NCBI GenBank assembly: GCA_033030425.1
Contig: JAUFSD010000003.1
Location: forward strand, 1,364,001-1,428,000
Direction: 5' to 3'
From: Verpa conica
Lineage: Eukaryota; Ascomycota; Pezizomycetes; Pezizales; Morchellaceae
DNA length: 64,000 nt
In this document: in pieces, positions 36,628 to 46,741 of the stretch
How the letters are laid out: every line of letters starts with the position of its first letter
Position numbering within the stretch: position 1 is the stretch's first letter
Translations under genes and position numbers: made by a program
Notes under the pieces: generated by a model
Databases searched by the model: none
Seen by the model: only the letters and a program-made list of their open reading frames with translations
Told to the model about the DNA's origin: nothing

Positions 36628-37074
36628 TTGGCACTGGAACAAAAAATAGTTTCAATAGTATCCCAATGAGTAATGAGATTCCTAACACGCCTGAAAAGTA
36701 GATCTACATGTTACTTTATAGTTGCCTGATAACAGCCCCCAATGATATCCGAGGGGCTTCAGATATATGTTCTCATACTACTCACTAGTTCCGTGAAACA
36801 AAATTTGTTTGGTCTTACGTTGACCCACCAAATATATCCTAGGGTCAAGGATATTTTATACATATTTTTAGCCACCAGAATGAAGAAAGCGAAACATAAA
36901 AATTCGTATACCCACCACATCGCCCGTATACATAATTTCGCTACATAGTTAACCAGGACAAAGAATAACTCGAACAAGCAAGAAATACAAATAAGCAGAA
37001 GACTTGACAAATCTCAAAACACGACCCAAATACACTAAGAATCTTGTACAAATACCTAAGTCATTACAGCCAAA
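36628..37074. other. convergent 3' intergenic region
   Basis: About 450 bp between the convergent PRE9 and F-box genes. It is AT-rich near 36740-36900 and has several AATAAA-like strings. No coding evidence. Confidence 0.5.
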
Positions 37075-38248
37075 TTAAACTGAATTCGTCAGTCTTTCAA
37101 AATAAGTCTTCAAGCTCAGGACATGTGCCCTAGGTGGATCATCCCTCAGCACTCTTCCTTTACCCCAGCGTGAATTCTGCTTTTGGTTTCCCCTATTACA
37201 CCGCCTTGCAAATCTCGTCGCCATATCCCTCACTCTTGGCCTTTCTTCCTCCAGATATGCCTTCTCGATCCACCCCACCCTCTCAGCATCGGCCAAAGAG
37301 GGTCGTTTATTCCCTACCCAACCCCTCAGCTTATCTTTTACCCTCTCCTTCTCTAGTTCCCTTGCTGTACCCAGCAGTGCTGGTGCAACCCGAACAGGTA
37401 CCCACACTGCTGTGACATCTCCTGGTTTGCGGTAATAAGGCGCGGGAAGAACTCCGCGTTCAATTAGGTATGGAATTGATGGTCTGTTGGATAGCTTACT
37501 TTTCAAGCGGATGAGCGTTAATGAGCGTGCGAGAGATCGTTGGGCGACCTGCCGACGGGTCAAGTATATGCGGCCACTCCTCTGGACGTCGTCTAAAGAG
37601 GGTCTGTGAGAAAGTGAGATATTAAGCGTCTGCTTTGCTGTCTTAAGACGTGTAAGGTGCAGGAGAGGGTCCGTGGAGAGGGCCCTGAGGTGGCGGGAAG
37701 TCTACACGACGCAGAGATTAAATTAGAAGCAGATTCATGACAGTCTGTCGATCAGTATCAAGAAGTTCCAAAATGTTGCTTTGCATATTTCCCCTTCTTT
37801 TCTTTTCTTCATGACTTGTTCAAAGATGAAACTAAAATCTCCTGAAGAGGCATGGAAGATCTCTCAATTATAGGTGAGATTGGGAATCAAGTAAATAAAG
37901 ATAGCAAGCGAAACAGGAAGAAAGAAAAATGACAGATCATGGGTCAATTAACAACTGAGATAGCCCCCCTGGACCCTCTAACTGTTGTACATGTATAAAA
38001 CAAAGATTTCCGTAATGATCCACAAACATAATTTTTTAGATTGCGACATAGAACCTTCAATTAGAAGAAACGTGGGGAATATTACTAACTTTTGATAACA
38101 CATAGAGTTCAGGTATATCCAAAAACTTCAGAATACAGAGGATGAGCTCGTCTGGGAGTGTCACCAGCCGTGATACCGTAGAGAGAGGCGGAGTAGAGAC
38201 ATGAGCTGTAACAAGACCCCCCAAAAAAACAGTCCAAGTTGAGTTCAT
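37075..38248 (-). CDS. F-box protein with tandem RP(S)-motif C-terminal region
   Basis: Two exons (38090..38248 and 37075..37701) separated by a 388-nt intron sum to 786 nt, 261 aa. Exon 1 carries an F-box, LPDELILCILKFLDIPELYV, and the junction restores LSKTSRHLRALSTDPLLHLT, the usual F-box helix and its following 'DPLLH' segment. F-box proteins bind Skp1 and recruit substrates to SCF ubiquitin ligases. Exon 2 has three spaced related motifs: HRPSLDDVQRSGRIYL, NRPSIPYLIERGVLP and KRPSLADAERVGWI. They resemble RPEL motifs but also match a fungal F-box family I recall, with RSLTLIRLKSKLSNRPSIPY between them. Partner and substrate are unknown. The intron is long for this window, so a small extra exon cannot be excluded. 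Confidence 0.75.
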
Positions 38249-41200
38249 AGTGACGGATGAAGCCCAGCTATGTGTTAGAGATGGGTAATTATCTTCTTTC
38301 AGGATTCCAGAGCTGCTCAGGAAGCGGTTGTCAAAGGGACGCGCACGGCCCGGCAGACACTATGACACAGCAACCCCAGTGGCTGATGACGACAGCCGCT
38401 AGAGCTAGAGTACAACCGTCAACCGCAATAATTTGAGACATCAAATAGCCCCAAGCCTCCAAACGTATAAAACGTACAAAGTACATGATGTAGGTACCTA
38501 CATGTACTCACAACAATCCTTATATTAATATCCCATAGCTATAAATAAATGTATAGAAAGAATTCAGAGACAGATTATACTCACTACTACACACCTAGGC
38601 CTAGACCCACACACATATATATACATACACACAGCCTTCATTGAAAAGGCACCCGCACTTAATAATTATGACTACTCATCCCGAGAATTCAGTCAGGAAC
38701 TTCACATAGCAAGCATGTGCTTCTCCTTTCCAGCTTTGACCTGTGAATAGTCCGGTCCAACAAATACCCTTGAAAACTTTCCGTCCATCCAGGAAAAAAA
38801 ATCATCCCAGCTAGCCACAAAATCTATCATTGGCTCGCATCGCTACCCCCGGCCCGCAGGCTGACCGTATCACCTGCACAACATCAAACCAATGAAGGCA
38901 TGAACAAAGGGAACCCAAAAAACGCACAAAATCGAAAAAAAAAAAAAAAAAAAAAAACGCAGATGCAAATGCAATGTATGGCGTGTATATGGGAACCGTG
39001 CTTATTTCTTTTCCCTGCACTGTCCCTTCTTGTAATCCAGCTCCTTCGGTGTTCGTTCCCTGCACAACCATTAATGTACCGTATCTATGTCGATACATAA
39101 ATTTCTCGCAGGGAGTGCAAGGATTGGATAATACTTCTGCCTGTACATACGTCTGCATTTCATGGTTCGACCCATCCCATACCATCAACCTCTTGACTTC
39201 TTCTCTAGCCCCTCCTTACTCCCACCCCGCTTTTCCATCTCCTGCAACTTGCATGCGTGCTCCTTACTTACCCCCATGTGTTCCGCCTTCGGTCTAGAGA
39301 CGAATGGTAGGTTGCCTGGAGTAATGAGTCTCGAGTGGCACCCCGGATTGTCTCATAAGCATATGGCGAGTCTCACATGAGACAATAGAGCCCGAACAGA
39401 GAATACTAAACATCCTTGGCATGCAGTACTACTAAATGTTCCATGAAACGTTCTAGAAGGTCTCAAGTATTGTCTCTTCAACTACCTCCCGGGTCCCAAA
39501 TGCTGAGAACCTAAAAGAAATACAACGACTTCAATAATTCTTTCCATCTTGTTTTGAAGGTGGGTACAACGAGAAATACAGATCAGGGGGGTGACTGGAA
39601 CAAAAATTTAATCAACGGTTGTTTATTCTGCGTTATGTGCCAAAAATAAAGGAGAAAACTATGTATCAACAAAAAAATTAGAGGGGCCGGAAAACAGGGC
39701 GTAAAAAGTAACGATTGAGCAATAACGAAAAAAATTAAACACTATGGAGCTAACGTAAAAATGAGCAAGAAGAGTAGGCCAGTCTTCTTCTTCGTCTCCA
39801 GCTTCCCTCGATGAGTCTAGCCCAACCTCTCACCCCCCTCGCTCTCCAAAATTCCTGACAAGTGCACCTAGGTAAATGCCGCGCTTAAAGTTCTCTCAAA
39901 TACCGAGATGGTCACTATAATTGCTTGACTGGTGCCTTGATTTCACTGCCCCCTCTTCTGCTGTTGCTGCTGCTGCTGTGTGACTATATTCCTCTGGCTC
40001 ATTGCTGTCTTTCGCCAGGAAGGCCAGGAAGATGTCTTTGGAAACTGCTGTGCCGCTCACAAAAGAAAACATTTCTTTTGGCAGCATAATCTGCCTACTG
40101 AAGGTGTTTCTTTGCCACTTAGAGCACTAAGGCTGACCTCAGGGACCATCAATGGGCCAAATCGGCGGCCTCCCAAGGATCATCTTCTAGAGCACGGCTG
40201 ATCTGATGCAATCCACTGTAATCTACTCGAGCCGGTTTTTCCATAACATAATATGGCCACCGCCTCTCAGATCTAAGAAGACGTAACTGAGTTCCCAGCA
40301 ATAGGAACAGCCCATGAATTGAGCCTCTTCTTTCAAGGTGATAGCCATACCCTGTTTGCCACGTCAGTTTGGATAAAGTCTCGATCGTAGCGCCTGCCTC
40401 GTTTACATGGAGGGGGGCAATGAGGCAAGCATGAAAGTGATGGGCGGAAAGAATCTATACGAGTCATTCATGCAATGTTTTCCTTATCTGAACGCTCTGG
40501 AAGAACGGAGCACAGAAGAGGTAAAGCCGCCGGGCCGTAATTCTGGGAATGCAAGGTTCGAAGGAGGGGTGCAGGAGAATGGCAATCAGCTGAACGATGA
40601 TAATCCCAAAAAAAGATGCAACTGTTTTATGGAAACCAATCCGAGTCCTTAATTGAGCATTCATGGAAAATAAAGACCGAGGCAGCTATAGTCTTGTGAC
40701 TGAAGCTGCATTTTGGGGAGCACCCGGACCTGCGGATAGTTGAAGCATTGCTAGGCAACAAGAAAACTCGAAACAAAACATGTTTGGCTGCAATATAGGC
40801 CAAATGAATTCAAAAGGTTGAGATAAGACCACGGAGAGCCCGGATGGCGAGGCTGTAGCTAAGGGGAAAGGTGTGGAGCCAAATTCTAGAAAGAGGTGAA
40901 AGGAACCGGTCTTGGGGAGGGGGTAGGGGTCTGAAATGTCTAGTTTTCTTGGTCTGTTGTGTTGGTGTACTGATTCGGAGCAGTGAAGAGCACGATCATC
41001 TTGATAGCCGGATTCTGGCGTAAAAAGAAACAACATTCATGCGTTCAGTTTCGCCAAAAAATCCTAGTCCTGGAGGAGGCAAATCCCAAGATATCTCGTC
41101 CCTTCACCCTTGTTGAAATATCTCGTGCCACTGAGTGAACGAAAATTCATGACACCCCCGTAAATAACGACCATTCAGTAGACTCTCACTGCATTGTCTT

Positions 41201-41954
41201 CACAGTGCATGCACCCACGTCCCGTTCATCACATATACACGTGATGAACAAGCTTGCAACCCAATCTATGAGATTCTGCAAACAGGGTGCTAAAGGAGTT
41301 CTAAAAAACCACAACACCATGGAGCATCTGATTTAGCAGCACGGGACGAGTGAGACAGGGTGAGGTGAGGGCCAGGAGTGCATTGCCAAAGGCCTCCGTG
41401 AGGGGTTAAACGGAGAGATAGGAGATAGTTGGTGAATTGATCGAATGGGAAGACGAGTTACTGTTTCCGAGGGACGGAGTTAGAAGCGAAGGGGACACGC
41501 CTACTCAATGGAAACATTAGAAGAGGGTGTGGGGGCAGGGATTGATGTCCAGAAGGAACGACGATCGTTGTGATTGCGTGCCTCCGTTATGCCTCGCAAT
41601 TGTGTGTTGTTCGAAAGGCGGTTGAAAAGAGCCATGAGCTGACTAGCGTGATCGGAAATAGTTGAACGTTCTGTAACTGTTGGTAGTATCAAGTCACGAC
41701 GGAGGTGTTAGGATATTGATGGTATCAACATCTATCAACCATAAATACCCCCCCATCATCACCCTCCCAATTGCTTCCTCATCCTCATCACTCTCGAGAA
41801 GCACAGACAAGAACCTAAACCTGTCCTCAAACATCAATTGCATACTTTACCGCCCCCAAGTAGCTCCCCCACAATCTTCAAAGCAAGCCCCACCACCCCA
41901 CCTTCTTCCTTTCTCCACCAAGTATCAATCGATTCTGAAACATCCCTAAAAAAC
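38249..41954. other. 3.7-kb spacer without a convincing gene
   Basis: The composition is closer to genic DNA than that of the AT-rich islands, but I cannot assemble any protein-like exon chain. Items inside are an A-run of about 22 at 38936-38957, a CTG-rich patch at 39959-39977, and open frames of 60-120 codons (for example 39896-40087 and 40686-41036 on minus, 40407-40652 on plus) without family resemblance or splice support. C/T-rich sequence at 41740-41930, just before the next ATG, looks like a leader. A long 5' region, a non-coding RNA or decayed genes are all possible. Confidence 0.45.
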
Positions 41955-42284
41955 ATGTGTTTCTACGATCAACAAATCTTTTCCTGCAATGACCACAAAT
42001 GGGGACGGTTCCGAGCTCACTGCAACAAAGAATACCGAACTGGCGAAACCTGCGGCATGAAGTTGATATACGAAGCAACTCGTGTCAACGGCAAGTGTCA
42101 AATGTGCAAGAAGTACGAGGTGACCTGGCGCAAGATCGTCCAGGCCACGGAGCGAGTAGCCCGATGGGAAGCCGAAGGAATTAACCCCGTGTCGACAGAT
42201 AAGGAAAGGGTCAACATTGCCGCGTGGCAAAAGGAGCTGAAGGATATGGAACTCATGAAGCAAACTAAGATGCGAACGATATAG
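41955..42284 (+). CDS. small Cys/His-rich protein conserved in filamentous ascomycetes
   Basis: Single exon, 109 aa. The first half has eight Cys and several His in a metal-site-like pattern: MCFYDQQIFSCNDHKWGRFR, HCNKEYRTGETCGMKLIYEA, then KCQMCKKYEV. The second half is a charged amphipathic helix (VQATERVARWEAEGINPVST, then KELKDMELMKQTKMRTI). I recall the MCFYDQ..F.C..HKWG.FR.HC.KEYRTGETCG pattern as common among hypothetical proteins of Pezizomycotina, but I know no function. The C-x2-C in the middle and the upstream C/H residues could bind one or two zinc ions; that is an inference. The ATG has a good context (AAACATG preceded by A-rich sequence), and a C/T-rich leader lies just upstream. 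Confidence 0.8.
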   Translation: MCFYDQQIFSCNDHKWGRFRAHCNKEYRTGETCGMKLIYEATRVNGKCQMCKKYEVTWRKIVQATERVARWEAEGINPVSTDKERVNIAAWQKELKDMELMKQTKMRTI

Positions 42285-45200
42285 TCGAGTGTCGATTGGC
42301 GCTTGGTAGCGGGAGATTTGTTTGAAACTTGTACCGGTGTTTATTTTTATGGTTTTCTTATTTTGATGTCAGTTTCTGTTTGTTTTTTGGTGTTTTTATT
42401 GCGTTTTGGTGGGAGTGGAGGGGTGTTGAAGAGAAAACACCGAGGTGACGTTGCGTTTACGGGATCCGCCCAGGGTTCGGGGTCGGGCATGGGTGGACTA
42501 TTCCGGGGATCCAAACTGTTTTGACTTTTTTCTCCGTCTTTCTGTAATTTTCTTGTGTGCAGATATCTGTGATATCTGAATAAAATCAAGCTTCTACAAC
42601 CGCGCTGCTACTGAGTCTTTGATGAGACTTTTAGACGTTTGGTATTTTTTTGTTTATGTTTCGTATACCAATTGAGGCTGATTGTTTTTTTGGGGAGGGC
42701 GATCCATAAATAGAGACAAGCGACTCCTGATACAACACCATTGTCCGGCGCTTTTGAGGCTCTGCCTAGTAAATTAGCTTGACGAAAACAGTACCTAGAA
42801 ACAAATCTTAAAGTAGTACGATGAGAGCCCTGAGGATTAGTCGAGGCCCTCCGCCCGTCTCGGTTGTCTTCCCGTCGCGTCGGAAAACAGGTGATCCCCT
42901 TGATTCCCATACGGATGATGAACGCTGAAGCGCCCTGATGAATTAAAGCGAGTAGCTGTTAAGAATAGGCCTCGCTCTATTGCTTTTTTGAAGTATTAAA
43001 AACACACGTGCCGCCATCTGTATTCTGAAGTGATTCCGAGAGAAGATGAAGCCCTTTTTACGTTGTTGTCAAGTGTTAAAGGATAGGTGGTCGTCAGGCA
43101 AAGCGGGGTCTGAGGTTGAATTCGCGACCCGTGCCGAGTTAGCGCTGGCTGGTCTGTGATATACGCATAGTTGATCCCCTTCCTTTCTCCTGAGTGAAAT
43201 GCGGAAGAGTTAAAGATGTATGGGATGAGAGAGCGTCCCATAGCTGGAATAACAGCGAGAAGTGCGAAAGCATCTCACAACTATGGCCGTCCTCGATGGT
43301 TATAAGACGTGGAGTTGCTGTCGTAGTCGTTGCTTACGGGCCGGCTGCAGGTGGAGACAAAAGAGTGGGGTAGCCAGTATGCAGTTATGACCAGCGCCGC
43401 CCAACAACGACATAAATGACATAAAGATCCAGCGCCAAAAAGATCTTGAGAAACAGAAAGTCTTCAACGTTTGGCTTAGGGTGCAGTCGCTATAAGTATT
43501 TTCTTCCCCCCTTCAACTTGCCAACACGTCCATGAACCATTCATGCTAATAATTACCCATACAGAAAGTAAAGAGAACGTGGCAGGTGTTTTCAAGATGC
43601 ACGCATGAAACGTCCCTCCAAACAGGAACAACAACGCAGCAAAATTCATAGTCCTTCAATTACAATCTCCTCAGCTTACACGAAGTACTGTAAGTGGGGG
43701 TCTTATTACCGGATTCTGAAAGAACTTGGCGATCTTCCCGTACAGAAATATATCTCATCACCCACTTTAGTGCCCATCATACCTGTCAAAACGCATGCGG
43801 CCTCTTCGGGCGATCTACCAGAGCTTGTTGTTGCGTTATAATTGGTTGGCTTTGTCAACAAGGAGCTTTTTTTGTGACCATATGCCGTAGCCAGGCGTAT
43901 TCACACTAGGCATTTATACCCCACACACATATTGAAAGAATCTATATATGAAAATACCGTTTACAGACAAAATGTTGGCCCCAGCAATTCAAAAGGATTC
44001 TCATATTGTTAACTTAAAACTGTAAGACATGCGTCTAAAACTAGCTTACTTGTTAATAGCTACATCTTACATGGTCCCAATCTCTTGAGGCCGGCGCAAT
44101 GATTTTTCGACGACTTTTCAGGTATATCTTATTTTATTTACCTACTAACGGTGACAGCAGCAGCTGCAAGATACAGGGTTTAAAAGTAATTTCTCTTCGA
44201 ATCCTTAACGTAGAGCTAAATATACGAGATTATCCCCACACCTAGTGGCGCAGTTTTAGACTACCCTAGAATATAACTTACAACAGCTACCTGAATATAG
44301 AGTTAACTTTTTTAGAACAAAAAATGTAGTCGTACCCGTTCCCCTAGGTACTCTTCGAGAGGAATAATGGGCTTCCCGCCAGCAAACCTACTTGTGGGTA
44401 TACGGCCTTATCCGTCTAAAAATTGCTGAATGAGAATGTACATATCCCTGAAGGTGTTTCGTATATTTTGTGGATTGAGTATTCATTGGCCGCAGGCTTG
44501 CCAGCTCAAGGGTAAAGTCAACTAGTCTGTCAGTGCCCTGCCTTAATTATGTATTGACGTGCGCTTGCCTACACCAATAATTTAAGTACCGCTGCTGGCT
44601 CAGAGCACATCACCCTGAGTAAACGCCATTCGTTCAGAGGGTCTCCAATATATTAGCAATCTAACGGTGAGCACGTTTCTATGTTCTATTCGTTGAAGGC
44701 TCTATTGAACCGATTGCCGCCGGCAGCGATGTATATGCCCTTTTGTATATAGAATCACCTCATACGGAAATTTTATTTGTAGAACTGCCCTTGTAAGAGC
44801 TCTTTTATTGGCTCCTAAGAATTGAGATAAGAATACAAATATCCTCTTAATAAGGAAATACTATCCTTAATGGCAGCCCATATTTTAGGTTGATTCAATC
44901 ACCTAAGACACATCCAAGATTAATTCGAATTTTTCCACCTAATAACAGTTGTCTAGTACCCTGTTTGGGGGTTTAGTGTAGCACGGCTATTCAACCTTTT
45001 CCGAAAAGTGAACTAGCGAGATCATTAGTGAGACGGCGCTTAGATGAGTTGACGAAGCTAGTCTTACGACTTTGGTGGTCTAACCAGAAGGAGTCGCACG
45101 TTCGGCAAACTAGGGAACGGAACCTTTGGGACTACATTAAGGCCAAGAACACGAGTTGAAACCGAGAAGTTTTAGGTATACATTTAGGCAGCAGAGATAG

Positions 45201-45807
45201 ACATAAGAAGACTTTTAGGCTCTGTGCAGGAGCATGTTGGTCCACTAATTGAGGGTGTTGTTTTGTTGTTGCCTTCTGAAATCAGTGAGCCAAACTGCGA
45301 TGAAGTCCTAGATCTGTGCGACGTCAATTAGGGTTAGGTGCCAGATAATAGAGTACCACGTGATCGAGTTTAACTACCGTATAAACTGGTGAGACTCATA
45401 ATGACGCTGTAGGCTGTCTGTAGATCTTTGCTATCAGAAAAGGCTAAGAACAGAAAATGATCTTATTCGATTAGGCAGAAAACCAAGGATGATATTCTGT
45501 GAATGGAACAGGAGAGGAACTATCTAAGGTATGACATGACTCTAAGAGAACAGGTGTCCATGTGGCTAGTAATATTTAGCCACAACGCCAAGAGGTTGAA
45601 ATAAGAAGTGGTGTAGCTACTTATAAAAAGCAGTCCCTACCTCCAAGTGCGCAAAGAGTAGCGAGAGTGAAATCTCTTCCTTGGTGCAGCGAGTGGCAAA
45701 GACAGTACTGCAAACCCATTCACAGTAAGATAATGTAGCCACACTTTGTTTGGACGTCTTAGCGCCATTATGGGTCTCGCCAGTTTATACTACAGAATAA
45801 GGAAGTA
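42285..45807. other. gene-poor region grading into a repeat island
   Basis: From 42285 to about 43420 the sequence has moderate GC and some open frames, none convincing. From about 43900 it becomes AT-rich with many stops. Near 44983-45159 a 59-codon plus-strand frame without ATG reads protein-like (see findings) and may be a relic. TTAGGGTTAG occurs at 45329-45338. I call no gene here. Confidence 0.45.
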
Positions 45808-45998
45808 CAGTAGAAGCTCTCTATAAGAATACGTTCGGGACCGAGAATTTATGAGAATATTCTTATAGAGAAAGTATCCTAACCCAATAGGGTTATTTTA
45901 GGCGGAATACTTGCCAAATGTCGCCTAGTGCGGCTCTTCTTGGAGTTTTCTAATAAGAATATTCTTATAGAGAGTATTCTTATAGAGGGCTTCTACTG
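45808..45998. mobile_element. MITE-like element with pogo-type inverted ends
   Basis: A 191-bp element bounded by 25-bp terminal inverted repeats that differ at one position. The left end starts CAGTAGAAGCTCTCTATAAG; the right end is its complement, with C for T at position 11. It is flanked on both sides by TA (45806-45807 and 45999-46000), the target-site duplication of Tc1/mariner/pogo transposons. CAGT-starting ends with CTCTATAA are typical of pogo-class MITEs. The interior repeats the motif TATTCTTATAGAGA several times, so it is partly palindromic. No coding sequence. Confidence 0.85.
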
Positions 45999-46550
45999 TA
46001 GTAAAAGTCTTCGGTATAATTCTCTATCATTATACTTCAATAGATATCAGTGTCTTACTAGACTTCAATGTGGAATTCACGCATTCGTGACTCTAGATTA
46101 TTGATACTAGCGCTAGATTTTCTATATAGAAAATTAACCAAATTAACCAAATTATTATAGCACGGCACGGCACGACTTCGTCTCGATCTCATCCCATATA
46201 TCTCCGTGTGGCTCTTATGGCACTGTGTATCAAAAACAGTCATAGAGTCGGGGTGAGACTAGGTACGACTATACTACATATATCTGTGTTTTAGTCATAG
46301 GTTATGTGGCCGGAGTCTGACGGGGCTTGATTATTAGGTTGGTCGACAGTGGTACAAGAGACTAGAGCTCATATCTACGTCGATCCCAGATCTCATTTTT
46401 GATATGACATACAAAATAAACAATAATCTTAAGAAAATAATAAATCTCTTAAATATACCTCATTTCGCTTAGACTTCAATCTCTACAAAAAAGCTCATAT
46501 CTCGTCACTTAGCCCAGATCTATCAAGCACCACCATGCATTACCCCTCTA

Positions 46551-46741
46551 GTGTACTCGTGTCAGGGTTAAAATACTGGGACACACTGAAAAGAGAAATA
46601 TAACGATTACACAGACCCATGACGCAATAAAACGCAGCAAAAAACAGTGAAGCACGGTGGTAGCAACAGAGCAAAACAGTGACCGCTCAGATCCGTGACA
46701 GCCTGGTCTGTCCCAATACTTTAGCCCTGACACGAGTACAC
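46551..46741. mobile_element. second MITE-like element, different family
   Basis: 191 bp bounded by 33-bp inverted repeats identical at 30 positions, starting GTGTACTCGTGTCAGGG at the left and ending with its complement. All three mismatches are transitions (C/T or G/A), as RIP-type mutation or simple age would give. The flanks are TA on the left and CA on the right, so a TA duplication is only half preserved. No coding capacity. A similar interior fragment (ACACTGAAA..GAGAAAT..ATATAACG) lies near 49937-49965. Confidence 0.75.

Noticed and set aside
37075..37563. Stand-alone RPEL-repeat protein starting within the second exon
   Set aside because: The exon has no ATG upstream of the first motif and joins in frame to an F-box exon at 38090, giving the canonical F-box sequence across the junction.
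40407..40652. 81-codon ATG frame in the long spacer
   Set aside because: Composition is random-like, no splice partners, no family resemblance; not enough to call a gene.
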